Assembly (NCBI GenBank): GCA_029204225.1
Contig: CM055111.1
Span: forward strand, 42,286,815 to 42,350,814
Source of the DNA: Diphasiastrum complanatum
Taxonomy: Eukaryota > Streptophyta > Lycopodiopsida > Lycopodiales > Lycopodiaceae
Length of the DNA stretch: 64,000 nucleotides
Direction: 5' to 3'
A program made the translations under genes and the position numbers. Below the pieces are notes generated by a model. That model ran no database searches. It was not told the origin of the DNA and saw only the letters and a program-made list of their open reading frames with translations. Shown piece by piece: positions 36,701 through 44,345 of this stretch. The first letter of the stretch is position 1. Every line of letters starts with the position of its first letter.

Positions 36701-39700
36701 GTTTGCCATCTGTGTAATTCACCTGATCATGAGACTGCTTTTTGCAACTTCAACCCTCGGATAATTCAACAACGGTATGCCCATATGGGATATCGAGAAC
36801 CACAGTATGGAGGTAATCCAGCAGTAAGACCGCGACAATCTGCTCTTGGATACCCGGAACGTTTAGCTTTACTTGCCCCACCAAAGCACTCCGCTCCTCC
36901 TGCCAATTTGATGGAACCAGAACCTTACGGAAGTGCTGAGCAATGGAACTATGGTAATGATCAGGAAGGTGGATCTTCAGAACAATATGCCATTTATGCT
37001 GCCACTCAACAACAAGCTTCTAGAAATTGGACCAGAGCACCACTTGGATGCTTTGCATGTGGAGAAAATCACAGAGTTGCAGAATGTCCACATAAAGGGA
37101 AATTTTGTACCATTCTGTCGTGATTGTGGTTATGGGCATTGCTATAAAGACTGTCCAGCAAGACCGAAGCCACCACCAGCTACAGCACCTGTAAATTTGA
37201 TAACAATCAAGCAAAGACCAGTAGCTCAGAATAAACCAAGTGCACCCTTGATGGTGGTCACCAGAGCACAGAAGCAAAAAGAACCAGTAGTGATCCAGTA
37301 CCTGCTGATTCTATACCATTGAACGATACACCAACAGCATCGGGAGTCTATCCAAATCTTAATGCAGAAAAACGAAGATATCAGAATATGAGGCAGTGGA
37401 TTAAACATCTGCAAGAAGAAGAGGAGCTTGAAGCTGCTAAATCAACAGCTGAAGTTCGGTCTTCACCATTGCAGCCTTCAAGAAATTTACGTACGGATAT
37501 GAATGATCAGTTACATCATCTTGAAGAACCCTTCAAGATGACTGAACCAGAAGCACCGCAAACAGAACTACTCATATACATTTTGTCTAGTAAGATCAAT
37601 ATTTCATTGGGAGAGTTCCTGAAGTTGGTGCCAAAAGCAAAAGAAGTCTTAGCGCAAAAGTTAGCTCAAGAAGAACCAGAAGTCCATCAGGAGCCACTTT
37701 TTTGTGCTGGATTTGAAAAATCTAACGAAGCACTCCATGTTGGAGCCGCTTGGGAAAGTGAACAAAAGAATATCACTCTGCCGATACAGCATAGACAATT
37801 TCCTAAAGAAGCAGCCGTGATAGATGGCGGTTCAGGAGTTAACCTGATCTCTACAAAGCTATGTGCAAAATGGGGCCTTACAAAGACCAAACCTGCTACT
37901 TTTGCTATTAAGCTAGCTGATCAAACGACAGTTCGTCCACGAGGAATGGTGGAAGATATACCTGTCAGGATTGCAGGAGTACAGTTCGTCATTACTTTCG
38001 TAGTGATGGACTTACCAGAAGCGCCTAATGTTTACCGAGTTCTATTGGGACGTCCATGGTTACGAGTTGCGCAAGTAATTCATAACTAGGGTACCGGAAA
38101 AATCACTTTTGAAAATCATGAACGTGCAGTTAAAATTGATCCTACAACTTGGACTATCAAACCAATGGTTCAAAAAGAGGATGACAATTCGTCAACAACG
38201 GATCACACTTGTGACTAACCACAGAAAAATTTGGGAGTTCACTACGATTCTCAAACAGATACGGTCAATTGGAATGAAGCTCTTGCAACGATTGACTGTC
38301 CAGCAGGATATATGTGTCAACAAGATAATCAATCAGATTTGAGCGAGATTTCCTTATGAATCTTTTAGAATTATAAAATATACCCAGTCATACTTTAAAA
38401 TCTTTGGGTGATCTCTTAATATTAGCATAATGGTTAGCTCTATCTTGAGCACTATGAATACTCTCACGAGCTAAATGCAACATTTCTTGCATTTCATGCA
38501 GCAAATCTCCAACCTTGTGTTCTCTACTATTACAAGCAAATTCTATCAAAGGGATGTAATCTTCCCAATGAGATTTCCTATGAAAAACATGTCCTCAACA
38601 TATTTTCCATAGTCTGAATAGTGCTTTCATTCTATCCATCTGATTCAAGACGATCAGTAAAACTAAAACTAAGAGAAGTCTCAAGTTTATGGAAAACTAC
38701 AAACCTGACATGACCTGTGACTTTTAGATCTCTATAACTAATGATATCACTAGACAGTCCATATAACGTAAATAATCTTTCAACAAAAATCTGCTTAGTT
38801 CACTTAAGTGGAATGAATGTAGCTAACTTATCAAAGAGAATCACTTTTTGGGAAGTGCAACTAGAAAATCCATAAATATGTGCTCGCATCACTTATCAAG
38901 GATGTCTAAGGGATGTAATAAACCATTAATTAGCCTTGAAGCATTTAGCTTTAGCTAGTTGATAAAATTTACATATTAACACATAAGACTCAACAAATGG
39001 TTTGGGTCTTGGCCAATAGAACTCTCTTCTGACCAAGTCCAAAGTCCTATGTATACCTAGATGACTCGCACAAGGTAACCTTGTGTGGGGGGTGTGTCAT
39101 GACATTCAAACAGAACTTTTCTCTTCAAAGCACCATCCCTTGATATACAAATATCTCCCTTTCAAGAATAACAATCCATTTTGAATGTTGTATTGTTCCA
39201 CAATCTTCTTATCTTTCATATCCAATTGAGAACCCTATAAACCAATTTCAAGCTCATTCTCAGTTTAGTTTAAACAATCTTTCATATCCGACCATAATGA
39301 GAATCATTTTCACACAATCCTCTGAACAACAGATATAGATTTGTAAAATTCTGAGTGAATGTAAGTTCATTTAACCCACCAATCCAACTTGATTAGAGTT
39401 GCCTTTTATATATTGAATCTCATGATCAAACTCTTGCATCACCTCAGCTCATCAGGCTTTCGAATCTCTCAGATCACGTTGATTATAAAAATAATTAAAA
39501 GGCTAGTGATCTGTATACACTATATACTTACTACCATACAAGTAGTGTCTCCAGGTTTTACGTGCATGAGTCATAGCAAATAATACTTGGACCTCAGTTG
39601 TATAACACAACTGAGGTCCAGTGAAAATTCTTGCTCCTATCAATCTATAATAGATCTGCTCCAATTGTAATATCACTTGCGTCGATTCTCAAGATGTAAG

Positions 39701-42645
39701 GCTGGTTTGGATTTGCAATCTATAACACGGAAGCAAAAACAATCAAGCTTTTGAGTTTCCCAAAACACTAATTCATTTCCCCGTTCCATACAATAAGTGG
39801 ACTAGGCCATTTTTCTTCTTCTTTGTATTAATTCTACCCATGATTGCGCTCGCTTGGATGGTTTTTTTAATCAAATTTTGTTTATATGTGATGTTCAAGA
39901 TAACTAAACTTCATATTGTCTGTAAAATCTTCTAGACTACGAAAAAGATGTGCAAGTTTGTAGTGAAAGAACTTCTGACATGTGAATCTTGTAAAAAAAA
40001 TTACAGCTTTTTTCAACACAACTTTCCAGAACGTGAGGGTCCGGAATGACGTTCCAGTGCAATTTAGCATAGGTTAACATAAATGGAGCAAGATAATGAT
40101 GATGAAGACGGTGCGGCAGAAGTTATTATGAGCACATGATATATGCGCTGCGTTCCAGAACATAGAGTTTCAATCACGTTCCGGAACTGCTTGTTCCGAA
40201 AATTTCAGAAAGTCCCGTTCCATAACGTGTTTTTTTTTTTGTTTTTTTTTTTGGGGGGGGGTGTCGGTCATTTTTTTACATGTCTTAGAGATGGAAAAAA
40301 GCCATAAAAAGGCATCTAAAAGCACATTTAAATACATTGTACCAAGTACCATATTCTAAGCACTTATCTTCTGAATGTTTAAAAAATTCACCTGATAAAA
40401 GGTATTTAAATTCCAGAACAGACTTATGAAGACACTAGGCCTTTTTTTTTTGAAGTCATGAATCCCCAATTTAAAAAAGAAAACCATTTCTAGATGGAAA
40501 CAATTTTCACCAAGATGAGATCAAACCTTAAGTTTAGAATCTAGTACCCAATCCGCCTTAAAAAACAAAAAGCTCCCATCATGCCACCTTCCTTTCTTTA
40601 ACATATAATCGACAATTTTGCATGAATAATTTTAGCTCCAAGGAAGATTGAAGAATAGAAACTAACGACAATGAGAAATAATAGTTTAGGCTGACTGCTG
40701 ATTAACAAAAGAAGAAAGAAGAATCTCATTTGATAAGTTTTTTATGAGATTCCTCCATAATCAAGACAAACTTGTCTCAAGAACTAGTCTAAGACTAGAT
40801 GGTAACACTTCAAAGTTCGTATTATGATAGCATGCAATACCCAAAAACATTAATATGCTACACGTGAATTAGTGTACCACCATAAGAAAACCACCAGGCA
40901 TAGATTTTGTTTTTTTGGGGTTTCAACATTCCGGAACGCTCATTCCGGAATGCCGTTCTGATGCAACTTAGCTGCACATCAAAGAGAAAGAGGGTGTGGG
41001 ATTGAAGACTATGATGGAATTTGGGAAATGATCTCATGTTTTGTGAAAAGAAAGGAGGCATGTGACGAAGCAAGAGGTTTACAAAGAGACTTTGCAACTG
41101 ATCTCGACATGCATTTTTGAAATATCAACGTTGTAATTGGAGGTGGAAAATGATAGATAAGTGATCATGAAAAAAGCGAACAGTATGAAGATACACAAGA
41201 CTTTGAAATGAGCAGTTATAAACCACAGGAATTAAAAAAGTGGATGAAAGGGATTGCAGGCATTATGCATTTGGGCTTTTATAACACAGGCATAGTACTT
41301 ATTCAGTGTGAAGAAATAAGATGTCGGCATTCCTATCATTAAAAGAAATGGCCTTGCTCAGCTTCCAGCCTGGATGATTGAATTGAAGTCAAATAGGTGT
41401 GACTGCAACAGTATTTTTTATTGAAGACCTTCTCTTTGCATACATGCTGTAACTATTGTCTTGAAAGAGAGAACTGTAAAGAAAAATACATCTTTGACCT
41501 CCGAAATTCTGTCATTGTAAGAGGTATCCATTGTTTCAATTTTGTACAGGGTTGCATTGATTTGAGGAAAAAATTTGTGGAAGAGGTTTTTCAGAAGTTA
41601 AATGAAAAAACAAAAACCCAAGATTACCATCCTAAACCATGTGGATTGTTCCAGCACGCTCACTTGCTAATGTTCACAGTAGCCACAAAAAAAGTTTTCT
41701 TTCAAGATCACTGCAAAAGTCTAACCATATGTAACAGTAACATGCAATTTGGTAAATACCTATCCCATTTACTTTAATTGTCTTTCCATCTATCTAGAAG
41801 TAGTTCCAGATAGATGGTGCAACGAACATATCAAGTTTTGACATTAATATATCTACTCGTCACATTCAGATTTCAAACTACCAGAAAAACTGTAAATGCT
41901 CTTAGGAGTTTACCAAGCATCAACTTGTAGAAACTGCTTTGAATAGCTATTCTACTTTCAGAAGGCATTCTAAGCTGCTCCTCAAAGATATTCAACTTTC
42001 AGAGAAGATTCCAAACTTGCCCTTTTTATTAGCTGGACATCGTAGGACCTTCCATACTTCTGTCTGATGAGTGTAGCCAGCTCTTTGCCACCAAAAAAAT
42101 CATCATTGCCATCTATGATGTTCTCCAAACGACTCCTAAATGAGTCAGCAGGTGTCTACAAAACATCAATTACCAAAATCATTTTCAAAGTGTCATGTCA
42201 AAGATAAGAATGACGCAGTTGCATAATCTTCAAAGTACATAACCACCTGATCAGCTCAGAAATTGAATGATTACTGTATTCTAATTTCTTGCAATACAAT
42301 TCAGATACGCAATGCAAGAGTATTTCTAGAATGCAATTAAGGTGCATTGTTAGTGTTAAGCCTCACTTCATCAGTACTGCCACTTTGTGAACTGTCCTCC
42401 TCTTCATCACCTTTTTCATTTTCATCTGGTTCCTCTGTCCCAGAAAGTGCATACATTGGTGTTATAAGAGGTTTTCGCTTCCAAAAAAACCTTTCTCTAG
42501 CTTGAGGCATTCTTAACTTCGATAACTGTGTCCTGGGGCGAAATATGCTCTTCGAATGAGAAATGTGGTGACTGTACAGCCCAGATTCTTCCTGGAGCAC
42601 TTTCATGTGAATGGTACTCTGGAACCCCACACTTGAAGATGCCAT
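21878..42645 (-). CDS. DUF3067-family, probably plastid-targeted protein; five coding exons, 223 aa
   Basis: Joining 42645-42367, 42155-42021, 32851-32795, 23899-23765 and 21943-21878 on the minus strand gives one frame of 223 codons plus stop, with every junction in phase 0. Residues 1-93 begin MASSSVGFQ, are Ser- and basic-rich, then turn acidic, as in a chloroplast transit peptide and linker. Residues 94-223 carry the conserved DUF3067 blocks: FFGGKELATLIRQKYGRSYD, EFMGRQLLAMNVMWKYREQ, RSFPLTEEQYLLRLDDVAN, ERPRIGK and AVSIFIDLDD. The domain is known from cyanobacteria and plastid-bearing eukaryotes. I know no established reaction for it. Splice sites are canonical except a GC donor on the third intron. 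The introns of 9169 and 8895 bp hold nested retroelements, yet no coding exon shows a stop or frameshift, so the gene looks intact. The upstream in-frame ATG at 42657 is an alternative start. The stop could instead be a splice donor (CAG/GTAATG). Confidence 0.9.
23055..23140. repeat. clustered inverted repeats (MITE-like)
   Basis: GGAACGCACGTTCC (23081-23094) lies within TCTGGAACGCACGTTCCAGA, and GCAGCGGATC/GATCCGCTGC form a second hairpin around 23109-23129. The segment ends GCAACTTTG, like the GCAACTATG end of the insertion at 25391-25584. Confidence 0.6.
23711..23764. repeat. (AG)20(AC)7 microsatellite at a splice donor
   Basis: (AG)20 is followed by (AC)7. On the gene strand it reads (GT)7(CT)20, and its first GT is the donor of intron 5. 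Confidence 0.95.
23765..23899 (-). CDS. DUF3067 gene, fourth coding exon
   Basis: A 135-nt exon encoding 45 residues, from RSFPLTEEQYLLRLDDVAN to KERPRIGK. The acceptor is GTTTGTGCAG. The donor AAG/GTGTGT is itself the start of a (GT)7(CT)20 tract on the coding strand. Confidence 0.93.
24624..24650. repeat. (TATC)n tetranucleotide repeat
   Basis: About seven TATC units followed by TATATA. Confidence 0.93.
24727..25070 (+). repeat. 5' LTR (partial)
   Basis: It matches 30260-30634 from TTAATGTTTATTT through GGCCATTTCTA, CAAAGTCAAAGTCCTAAAG and the TTGATCTT...ATTGG end. About nine bases of the LTR start are replaced. Confidence 0.85.
25081..25726 (+). pseudogene. copia integrase, N-terminal part
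   Basis: LWHERFGHLNFKSLQVF with CEGCVLGKHHMKKF is the HHCC zinc domain. NMCGPMKIQSYGGASYFMVF and DNYSR follow, starting the core. A 194-bp insertion follows. The frame resumes with KNVGI and, over frameshifts, reaches ILRLDKGGQYLST, where the second insertion sits. Removing the first insertion and one TSD copy restores DNYSRKN in one frame. Confidence 0.9.
25391..25584. mobile_element. hAT-like MITE (194 bp) inside copia integrase
   Basis: The termini are CATAGTCGCA and TGCAACTATG, inverted repeats matching at 9 of 10 bases. They are flanked by TTCTAGGA (25383-25390) and TTCTACGA (25585-25592), an 8-bp duplication with one change. The interior is full of GGTTCGAACC-type palindromic words and a poly-A tract, and has no coding potential. 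The 8-bp duplication points to the hAT superfamily. Confidence 0.8.
25727..28382. mobile_element. 2.66-kb insertion with a perfect 8-bp TSD (hAT-like)
   Basis: The insertion is flanked by CTTTCTAC at 25719-25726 and 28383-28390, a duplicated piece of the copia integrase frame. The left end, CATAGTTGCCCGTTCC, resembles the terminus of the 194-bp MITE. The right end, GTTGGAACGAGTTTCCAAG, shares only an inner CGTTCC inverted word, so the outer termini are degenerate. No transposase is recognised. It contains a minus-strand copia RT fragment (27438-28085) and an LTR-like stretch rich in GCACCTTCGC words at about 27125-27230. Confidence 0.75.
27438..28085 (-). pseudogene. copia reverse transcriptase fragment
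   Basis: The minus strand reads PADRKTVKYK, a stop, VFKYKYGPDGNLSKYKARLV, GFSQKYGVDYTETFSPVIKH, a short frameshifted stretch, then KTAFLHGELNKEVYMDQPPG, YGLKQSARQWYKK, an intact VVYVDDTLIL catalytic box and YLGLQID. The 154-codon frame at 27438-27902 holds the catalytic half. RNase H and all other domains are missing. It lies inside the 2.66-kb insertion and is unrelated to the copia element around that insertion. Confidence 0.92.
28391..29030 (+). pseudogene. copia integrase, C-terminal part and linker
   Basis: After the insertion the frame reads PQQNGVAKRKNQSIVETARS, FPNMFWV, then over a frameshift YLLNQNPTKVVENRTPEEAY, SHLRVFGSIAYVHIPKDLRS and CLFLGYDSQEKG. After a stop it reads LYDLKSKKIIISRDVIFDEN and a charged linker. 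The third catalytic acidic region and the GKGY-like module are recognisable. The piece continues the integrase ending at 25726. Confidence 0.9.
29050..30250 (+). pseudogene. copia RT (C-terminal half) and RNase H
   Basis: RT enters at QMDVKSAFF near 29060, with its N-terminal half deleted, and continues through VYMVQPEGYIVAGQKDKVCK and LDKALYGLKQH. Where the YVDD box should be, the sequence reads VVMFIGLD near 29310. FDMKDFGSLQYFLDIEV, SKYAHELLEKFNM and DIAYAV follow. RNase H appears over frameshifts as VDVDWVGDAEDRRSTTSYVF, SSKKQHTIASSSIEA, LLQCDNQSCIKLEKNPIVHS and KTKHIEIQQHFIREKI. It ends before the AAGGGGG polypurine tract at 30244-30250. Confidence 0.92.
30251..30634 (+). repeat. 3' LTR
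   Basis: It starts TGTTAGAAATTAATG directly after AAGGGGG and matches the 5' LTR. It is somewhat longer because of a TTATTCTTAATGC insertion. The right border is uncertain by a few bases. Confidence 0.85.
30639..31030 (+). other. possible solo LTR or promoter-bearing remnant
   Basis: It begins TGTGAGGGCTAATATG directly at the copia 3' LTR edge and contains ACTATAAATAGAG at about 30841-30853, a good TATA box. No partner LTR was found in the window. Confidence 0.3.
31035..31132 (+). repeat. 49-bp tandem duplication
   Basis: CCACATAAGCTGAGGATTGG and the following 29 bases repeat head to tail from 31084 with three substitutions. Confidence 0.9.
31309..31666 (+). repeat. 179-bp diverged tandem duplication
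   Basis: The copy at 31309-31487 (CCTAGCAGAAACCTTCCATT) and the copy at 31488-31666 (CCTGGCAGAGACCTTTCATT) align along their length, including GCATATTTCTATTGA and CAATGATG words, with many substitutions. Confidence 0.85.
31667..32794. other. intron sequence, no feature recognised
   Basis: Part of intron 4 of the DUF3067 gene. The 96-codon minus-strand frame at 31941-32231 has no family resemblance that I can name. Confidence 0.45.
32795..32851 (-). CDS. DUF3067 gene, third coding exon (57 nt)
   Basis: A micro-sized exon of 19 codons, EFMGRQLLAMNVMWKYREQ, with acceptor GCTATTTCAG and donor CAG/GTTTGC. It is isolated by about 9 kb of transposon-rich intron on each side. The peptide is one of the most conserved blocks of the family, which is why the exon can be recognised. 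Confidence 0.93.
32981..33089. repeat. T14-G13 run and (AG)37 microsatellite
   Basis: Poly-T (32981-32994), then poly-G (32995-33007), then (AG)n at 33016-33089. The unique sequence right of the AG tract resembles that right of the tract at 33672-33709. Confidence 0.93.
33672..33709. repeat. (AG)19 microsatellite
   Basis: It is followed by GCTTTATTGATGTCTATTAAG and CCAAAGGTGCATAAAACT, a diverged copy of the sequence after the AG tract at 33016-33089. Confidence 0.93.
34006..34754 (+). repeat. probable 5' LTR of a gypsy element
   Basis: It begins TGTTGGAGGG, ends ACTACA, has a CAATAAAG poly-A-like word near 34360, and is followed by a primer-site-like TGGCACCGTTGCC. No second LTR is present, so the borders are inferred. 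Confidence 0.6.
34759..34776 (+). promoter_or_regulatory. primer binding site, tRNA-Asp-like
   Basis: TGGCACCGTTGCCAAGGA is close to the TGGCGCCGTTG-type primer site of many plant gypsy elements. Confidence 0.7.
34777..35889 (+). other. gypsy leader with repeated ACCTTCGCC words
   Basis: No frame is seen. The words AACCTTCGCC and GAACCTTCGCCAG recur at irregular spacing between about 35095 and 35640. Confidence 0.6.
35890..36591 (+). CDS. Ty3/gypsy gag, 233 codons, then frameshift
   Basis: An open frame starting MAAPGAAPGGAPQEV after a long leader. The retrotransposon gag core includes FLQIYAESCEVYGENYPQDK, LFPMALTGAAQDWYYNQ, ARFKPRKFMEDPFLLLSKIK and IMWFLSGLPKRIRRELKRH, then an acidic stretch EEDEDSDEEP. 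It ends by a frameshift near 36560, beyond which the zinc-knuckle part continues in another frame. This is the best preserved of the three gag copies of this family in the window. It is antisense to the DUF3067 gene within intron 3. The frame itself is clean, but the gag protein is cut short. Confidence 0.92.
   Translation: MAAPGAAPGGAPQEVNPIIVRRAPRLDLPKYNGLTDPVRFLQIYAESCEVYGENYPQDKLQLFPMALTGAAQDWYYNQDETERTDWEVVKRALIARFKPRKFMEDPFLLLSKIKMGKREMVRDDIERVKRLRSECEPELINENAMIMWFLSGLPKRIRRELKRHNEYALLQNAMDDAIREEDEDSDEEPNISMLPYIAGQTTTTSTTIASTNANATAEMMRLGKFPRGNKQGT
36554..37320 (+). pseudogene. gypsy gag C-terminus with four zinc knuckles
   Basis: The frame from 36554 carries CSICAGNHTVNEC, CHLCNSPDHETAFC and CFACGENHRVAEC. 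After a frameshift near 37100 a fourth knuckle, CRDCGYGHCYKDC, follows. Three of the four have the shorter CX2CX3HX4C spacing and one the usual CX2CX4HX4C. Such knuckles bind the packaged RNA. The linker between them is proline- and glutamine-rich. The 37319 frame continues into the protease. Confidence 0.88.
37319..38350 (+). pseudogene. gypsy aspartic protease and following linker
   Basis: A frame of 256 codons ends at 38089. After an acidic N-terminal part it contains FCAGFEKSNEALHVGAAWES, then the protease core AAVIDGGSGVNLISTKLCAK, where the active site reads D-G-G-S, and VVMDLPEAPNVYRVLLGRPW. After the stop at 38087, sequence corresponding to KITFENHERAVKIDP and WNEALATIDC continues in broken frames to about 38350, matching the minus-strand copy at 55215-55457. 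RT and integrase of this copy are missing. Confidence 0.9.
38351..39710 (-). pseudogene. Ty3/gypsy RNase H and integrase remnant
   Basis: On the minus strand, from 39710 downward: AYILRIDASDITIGADLL and YNQRDLRDSKA of RNase H; AEVMQEFDHEIQYIKGNSNQ; a zinc-domain region with KRKVLFECHDTPPTQGYL; and the integrase core EHIFMDFLVALPKK, FTDRLESDG, STIQTMENMLR and DYIPLIEFACN. It ends with ARESIHSAQDRANHYANIKR and SPKDFKV. Stops are frequent. It lies tail to tail with the gypsy gag-protease segment and belongs to a different gypsy group. Confidence 0.85.
39711..42020. other. intron sequence with GTTCCGGAAC-type words
   Basis: Part of intron 3 of the DUF3067 gene. No coding domain is seen. Palindromic words around TTCCGGAACG occur at 40026-40060, 40148-40218 and 40928-40960, the first and last ending in TGCAATTTAG or TGCAACTTAG, like the ends of MITE-like copies elsewhere in the introns. 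A T/G homopolymer lies at about 40229-40261. Confidence 0.45.
42021..42155 (-). CDS. DUF3067 gene, second coding exon
   Basis: A 135-nt, 45-codon exon from acceptor TTTTGTAG to donor AGG/GCAAGT. It encodes residues 94-138, including FRSRLENIIDGNDDFFGG and RQKYGRSYDVQLIKR. A GT donor 4-5 bases downstream would break the frame to the next exon, while the GC donor keeps it. Confidence 0.9.
42156..42366 (-). other. DUF3067 gene, intron 2 (211 bp)
   Basis: A short GT-AG intron without insertions, in contrast to the next two introns. Confidence 0.85.
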
Positions 42646-42669
42646 CCGATAGGTCATCTCCTCCTTATA
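42367..42669 (-). CDS. DUF3067 gene, first coding exon (transit peptide)
   Basis: The exon is bounded by an acceptor (TATCTCAG) ending at 42670 and a donor (GAA/GTGAGG) starting at 42366. The first 24 bases are 5' UTR if translation starts at 42645 (MASSSVGF), or 12 bases if it starts at 42657 (MTYRM). It encodes the 93-residue N-terminal region: a basic, Ser-rich stretch including MPQARERFFWKRKPL, then the acidic linker EEPDENEKGDEEED. The MASSS start was chosen because it fits plastid transit peptides. Confidence 0.8.
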
Positions 42670-44099
42670 CTGAGATACCCAATTGCAATAAGTTTAGACA
42701 AGGACATCAAGAAGGTTTATTTCTAGCTAGCCATTTTCGAATCATCATGATTAGAATCGCAAGATTTTGAAGATCAACAAAACTGGACGAGCAACTCCAA
42801 ATAGGAATGTAGGAGACTAAAAAACTTGGATGCAGGTAGTAGCCCTGCACTCTTTATTTATGCCTATAGATGCTGCAAGTATCCTTTTTCAAAGCAAACA
42901 GTCAAAAAAGGTGTTGCAGAAGGTCCTAATATTCGGTGTGACAACTCTATACCGATTCCAAGCATAGCACTCTAAAGAGCTTCTCTACGTGCCCTGTCTG
43001 CAACCCTCTGGCAATAATAGCAAAAATTGACCTTTGTTCACAAGAAATGCTTGTAGAAAAAAGTGTAGCAAAACCAATAATGGTACTGATGAACAGCTTG
43101 GCGACTAAAATTAAAGGCAGACCTAGAATTAGCAAAACTCTAAGCGACTGCTAGAACTTCTTATGTAGGCAACTAAATATAAATACAAAGACGAAGAACC
43201 AAAAGTAGGAATTAGTGCTCAACACAGTGAATAGATGCATGTACTTGAAAAAGCATGCCTCAGAATAATACCGCAAAAAGACTGGCCAGTGCTAGAAAAC
43301 AGCAGACTGGTTAGGGACTAAACAAGCTTGTGATAAATTACTCAGGAGTCAGAATAAAGGTTCACAGTCTTGAATTGGTTCACACTATCACTTGCAAAAA
43401 GAAAATCAAACAAGAATTTCAAAGAGTGTTTAAAAACTAGTTCCAAGCTAAGGCCAAATTTGTAAGATTTACGCTGTGCACAAATTAATATATAAATTTC
43501 AGTTTAAGAGTCATTTTACAGACAGTATGAGCCAGCAGAAAAGCTTCACGACAAGACGAGGTAATTCGAGGTAAAGATTATTAAGGTTTCTTTAAACTAA
43601 ACATAAGACATTCAGTCAGGCTTCACAGGCCTGTGTACAGCATGTACTTGGCATCTCAAATTTCGATTTCATTGGGATATTGGGAGCCTGTCAAAGTAGT
43701 CTGTGTTCTAGTGTGGGTGTGGTTTGATGTGCGCATGAGGGAGGGGCACTTTCACACTAGTAAAGCTATTCTTCGCCAATAGTCAGCTTGTGGTAGAATT
43801 CGAATTTGAATTTAATTATGGCACTCCATAGAGCATATAAATAGTTCATAAACGTGACGAAACGCAATAGTAAACACGTCTGAGCGCGACATTTCTATGC
43901 ATTCATCTTTCCCAAATTCAAATTATTACGTTAACAACTACAATTTCTGCACAGCCAAGGATCAGTCGTAGAAATAAGCGGAACCACAGCATTCAAAAAC
44001 CAAATAGACTGCGTGACAAACTTTCCTCAAAGCAGCAAGCTGACCTTAAATAAACAGCCAAACAGATTTTCTTCAATTTTTCAGCACATCTATTCTTTT
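42670..44099. other. probable 5' UTR intron of the DUF3067 gene
   Basis: It lies upstream of the acceptor at 42671-42670. No domain is recognised. The upstream donor was not located. Confidence 0.35.
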
Positions 44100-44345
44100 A
44101 CAATAAGCGTTGCAACTAGCCTCCGCAGTTCGTTCACTACTACTCAAGCAGAGCAACAGCCTCTAAGTAACAGCTCCTCAGCCATCACGCAGGCGTTCCA
44201 TCGCCTCTTTACGCAGGAGAAGAAGAAGAAGGAGAAAGGGAGATGGAAAGAAGGCAAGAAAGAAAGAGGTCCTTTTCACGAAAGATGAACGCTCAGACGC
44301 AAAGAAGCAGCCACTCTAGGAAGGGAGTTGAGACGAGGGTGATGT
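44100..44345 (-). promoter_or_regulatory. possible first non-coding exon and promoter of the DUF3067 gene
   Basis: The first coding exon has a good splice acceptor upstream of its ATG, so a 5' exon should lie above 42.7 kb. On the minus strand 44340-44200 is strongly pyrimidine-rich (CTTTCTCCTTCTTC), like many plant 5' UTRs, and an AACCAATGG lies near 44385. Two short upstream frames (7 and 13 codons) occur near 44185-44200. No TATA box or donor could be fixed, so this is a guess from position and composition. Confidence 0.25.

Larger units (their letters stand above)
32852..42020 (-). other. DUF3067 gene, intron 3 (9169 bp, GC-AG)
   Basis: It starts GCAAGT and ends TTTCAG. It contains a gypsy LTR-gag-protease segment in antisense orientation to the gene (34006-38350), a sense gypsy RNase H-integrase remnant (38351-39710), two AG microsatellites and several GTTCCGGAAC-type palindromic words. 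The rest (39711-42020) shows no recognisable feature. Confidence 0.88.

Noticed and set aside
41421-41777. 118-codon plus-strand frame in intron 3
   Set aside because: No motif or homologue is recognised, and codon content looks like translated AT-rich intron sequence.
42947-43135. 62-codon hydrophobic minus-strand frame upstream of the first coding exon
   Set aside because: It considered as an extra exon would need splice sites that are not visible, and the MASSS start with its acceptor already gives a complete N-terminus.
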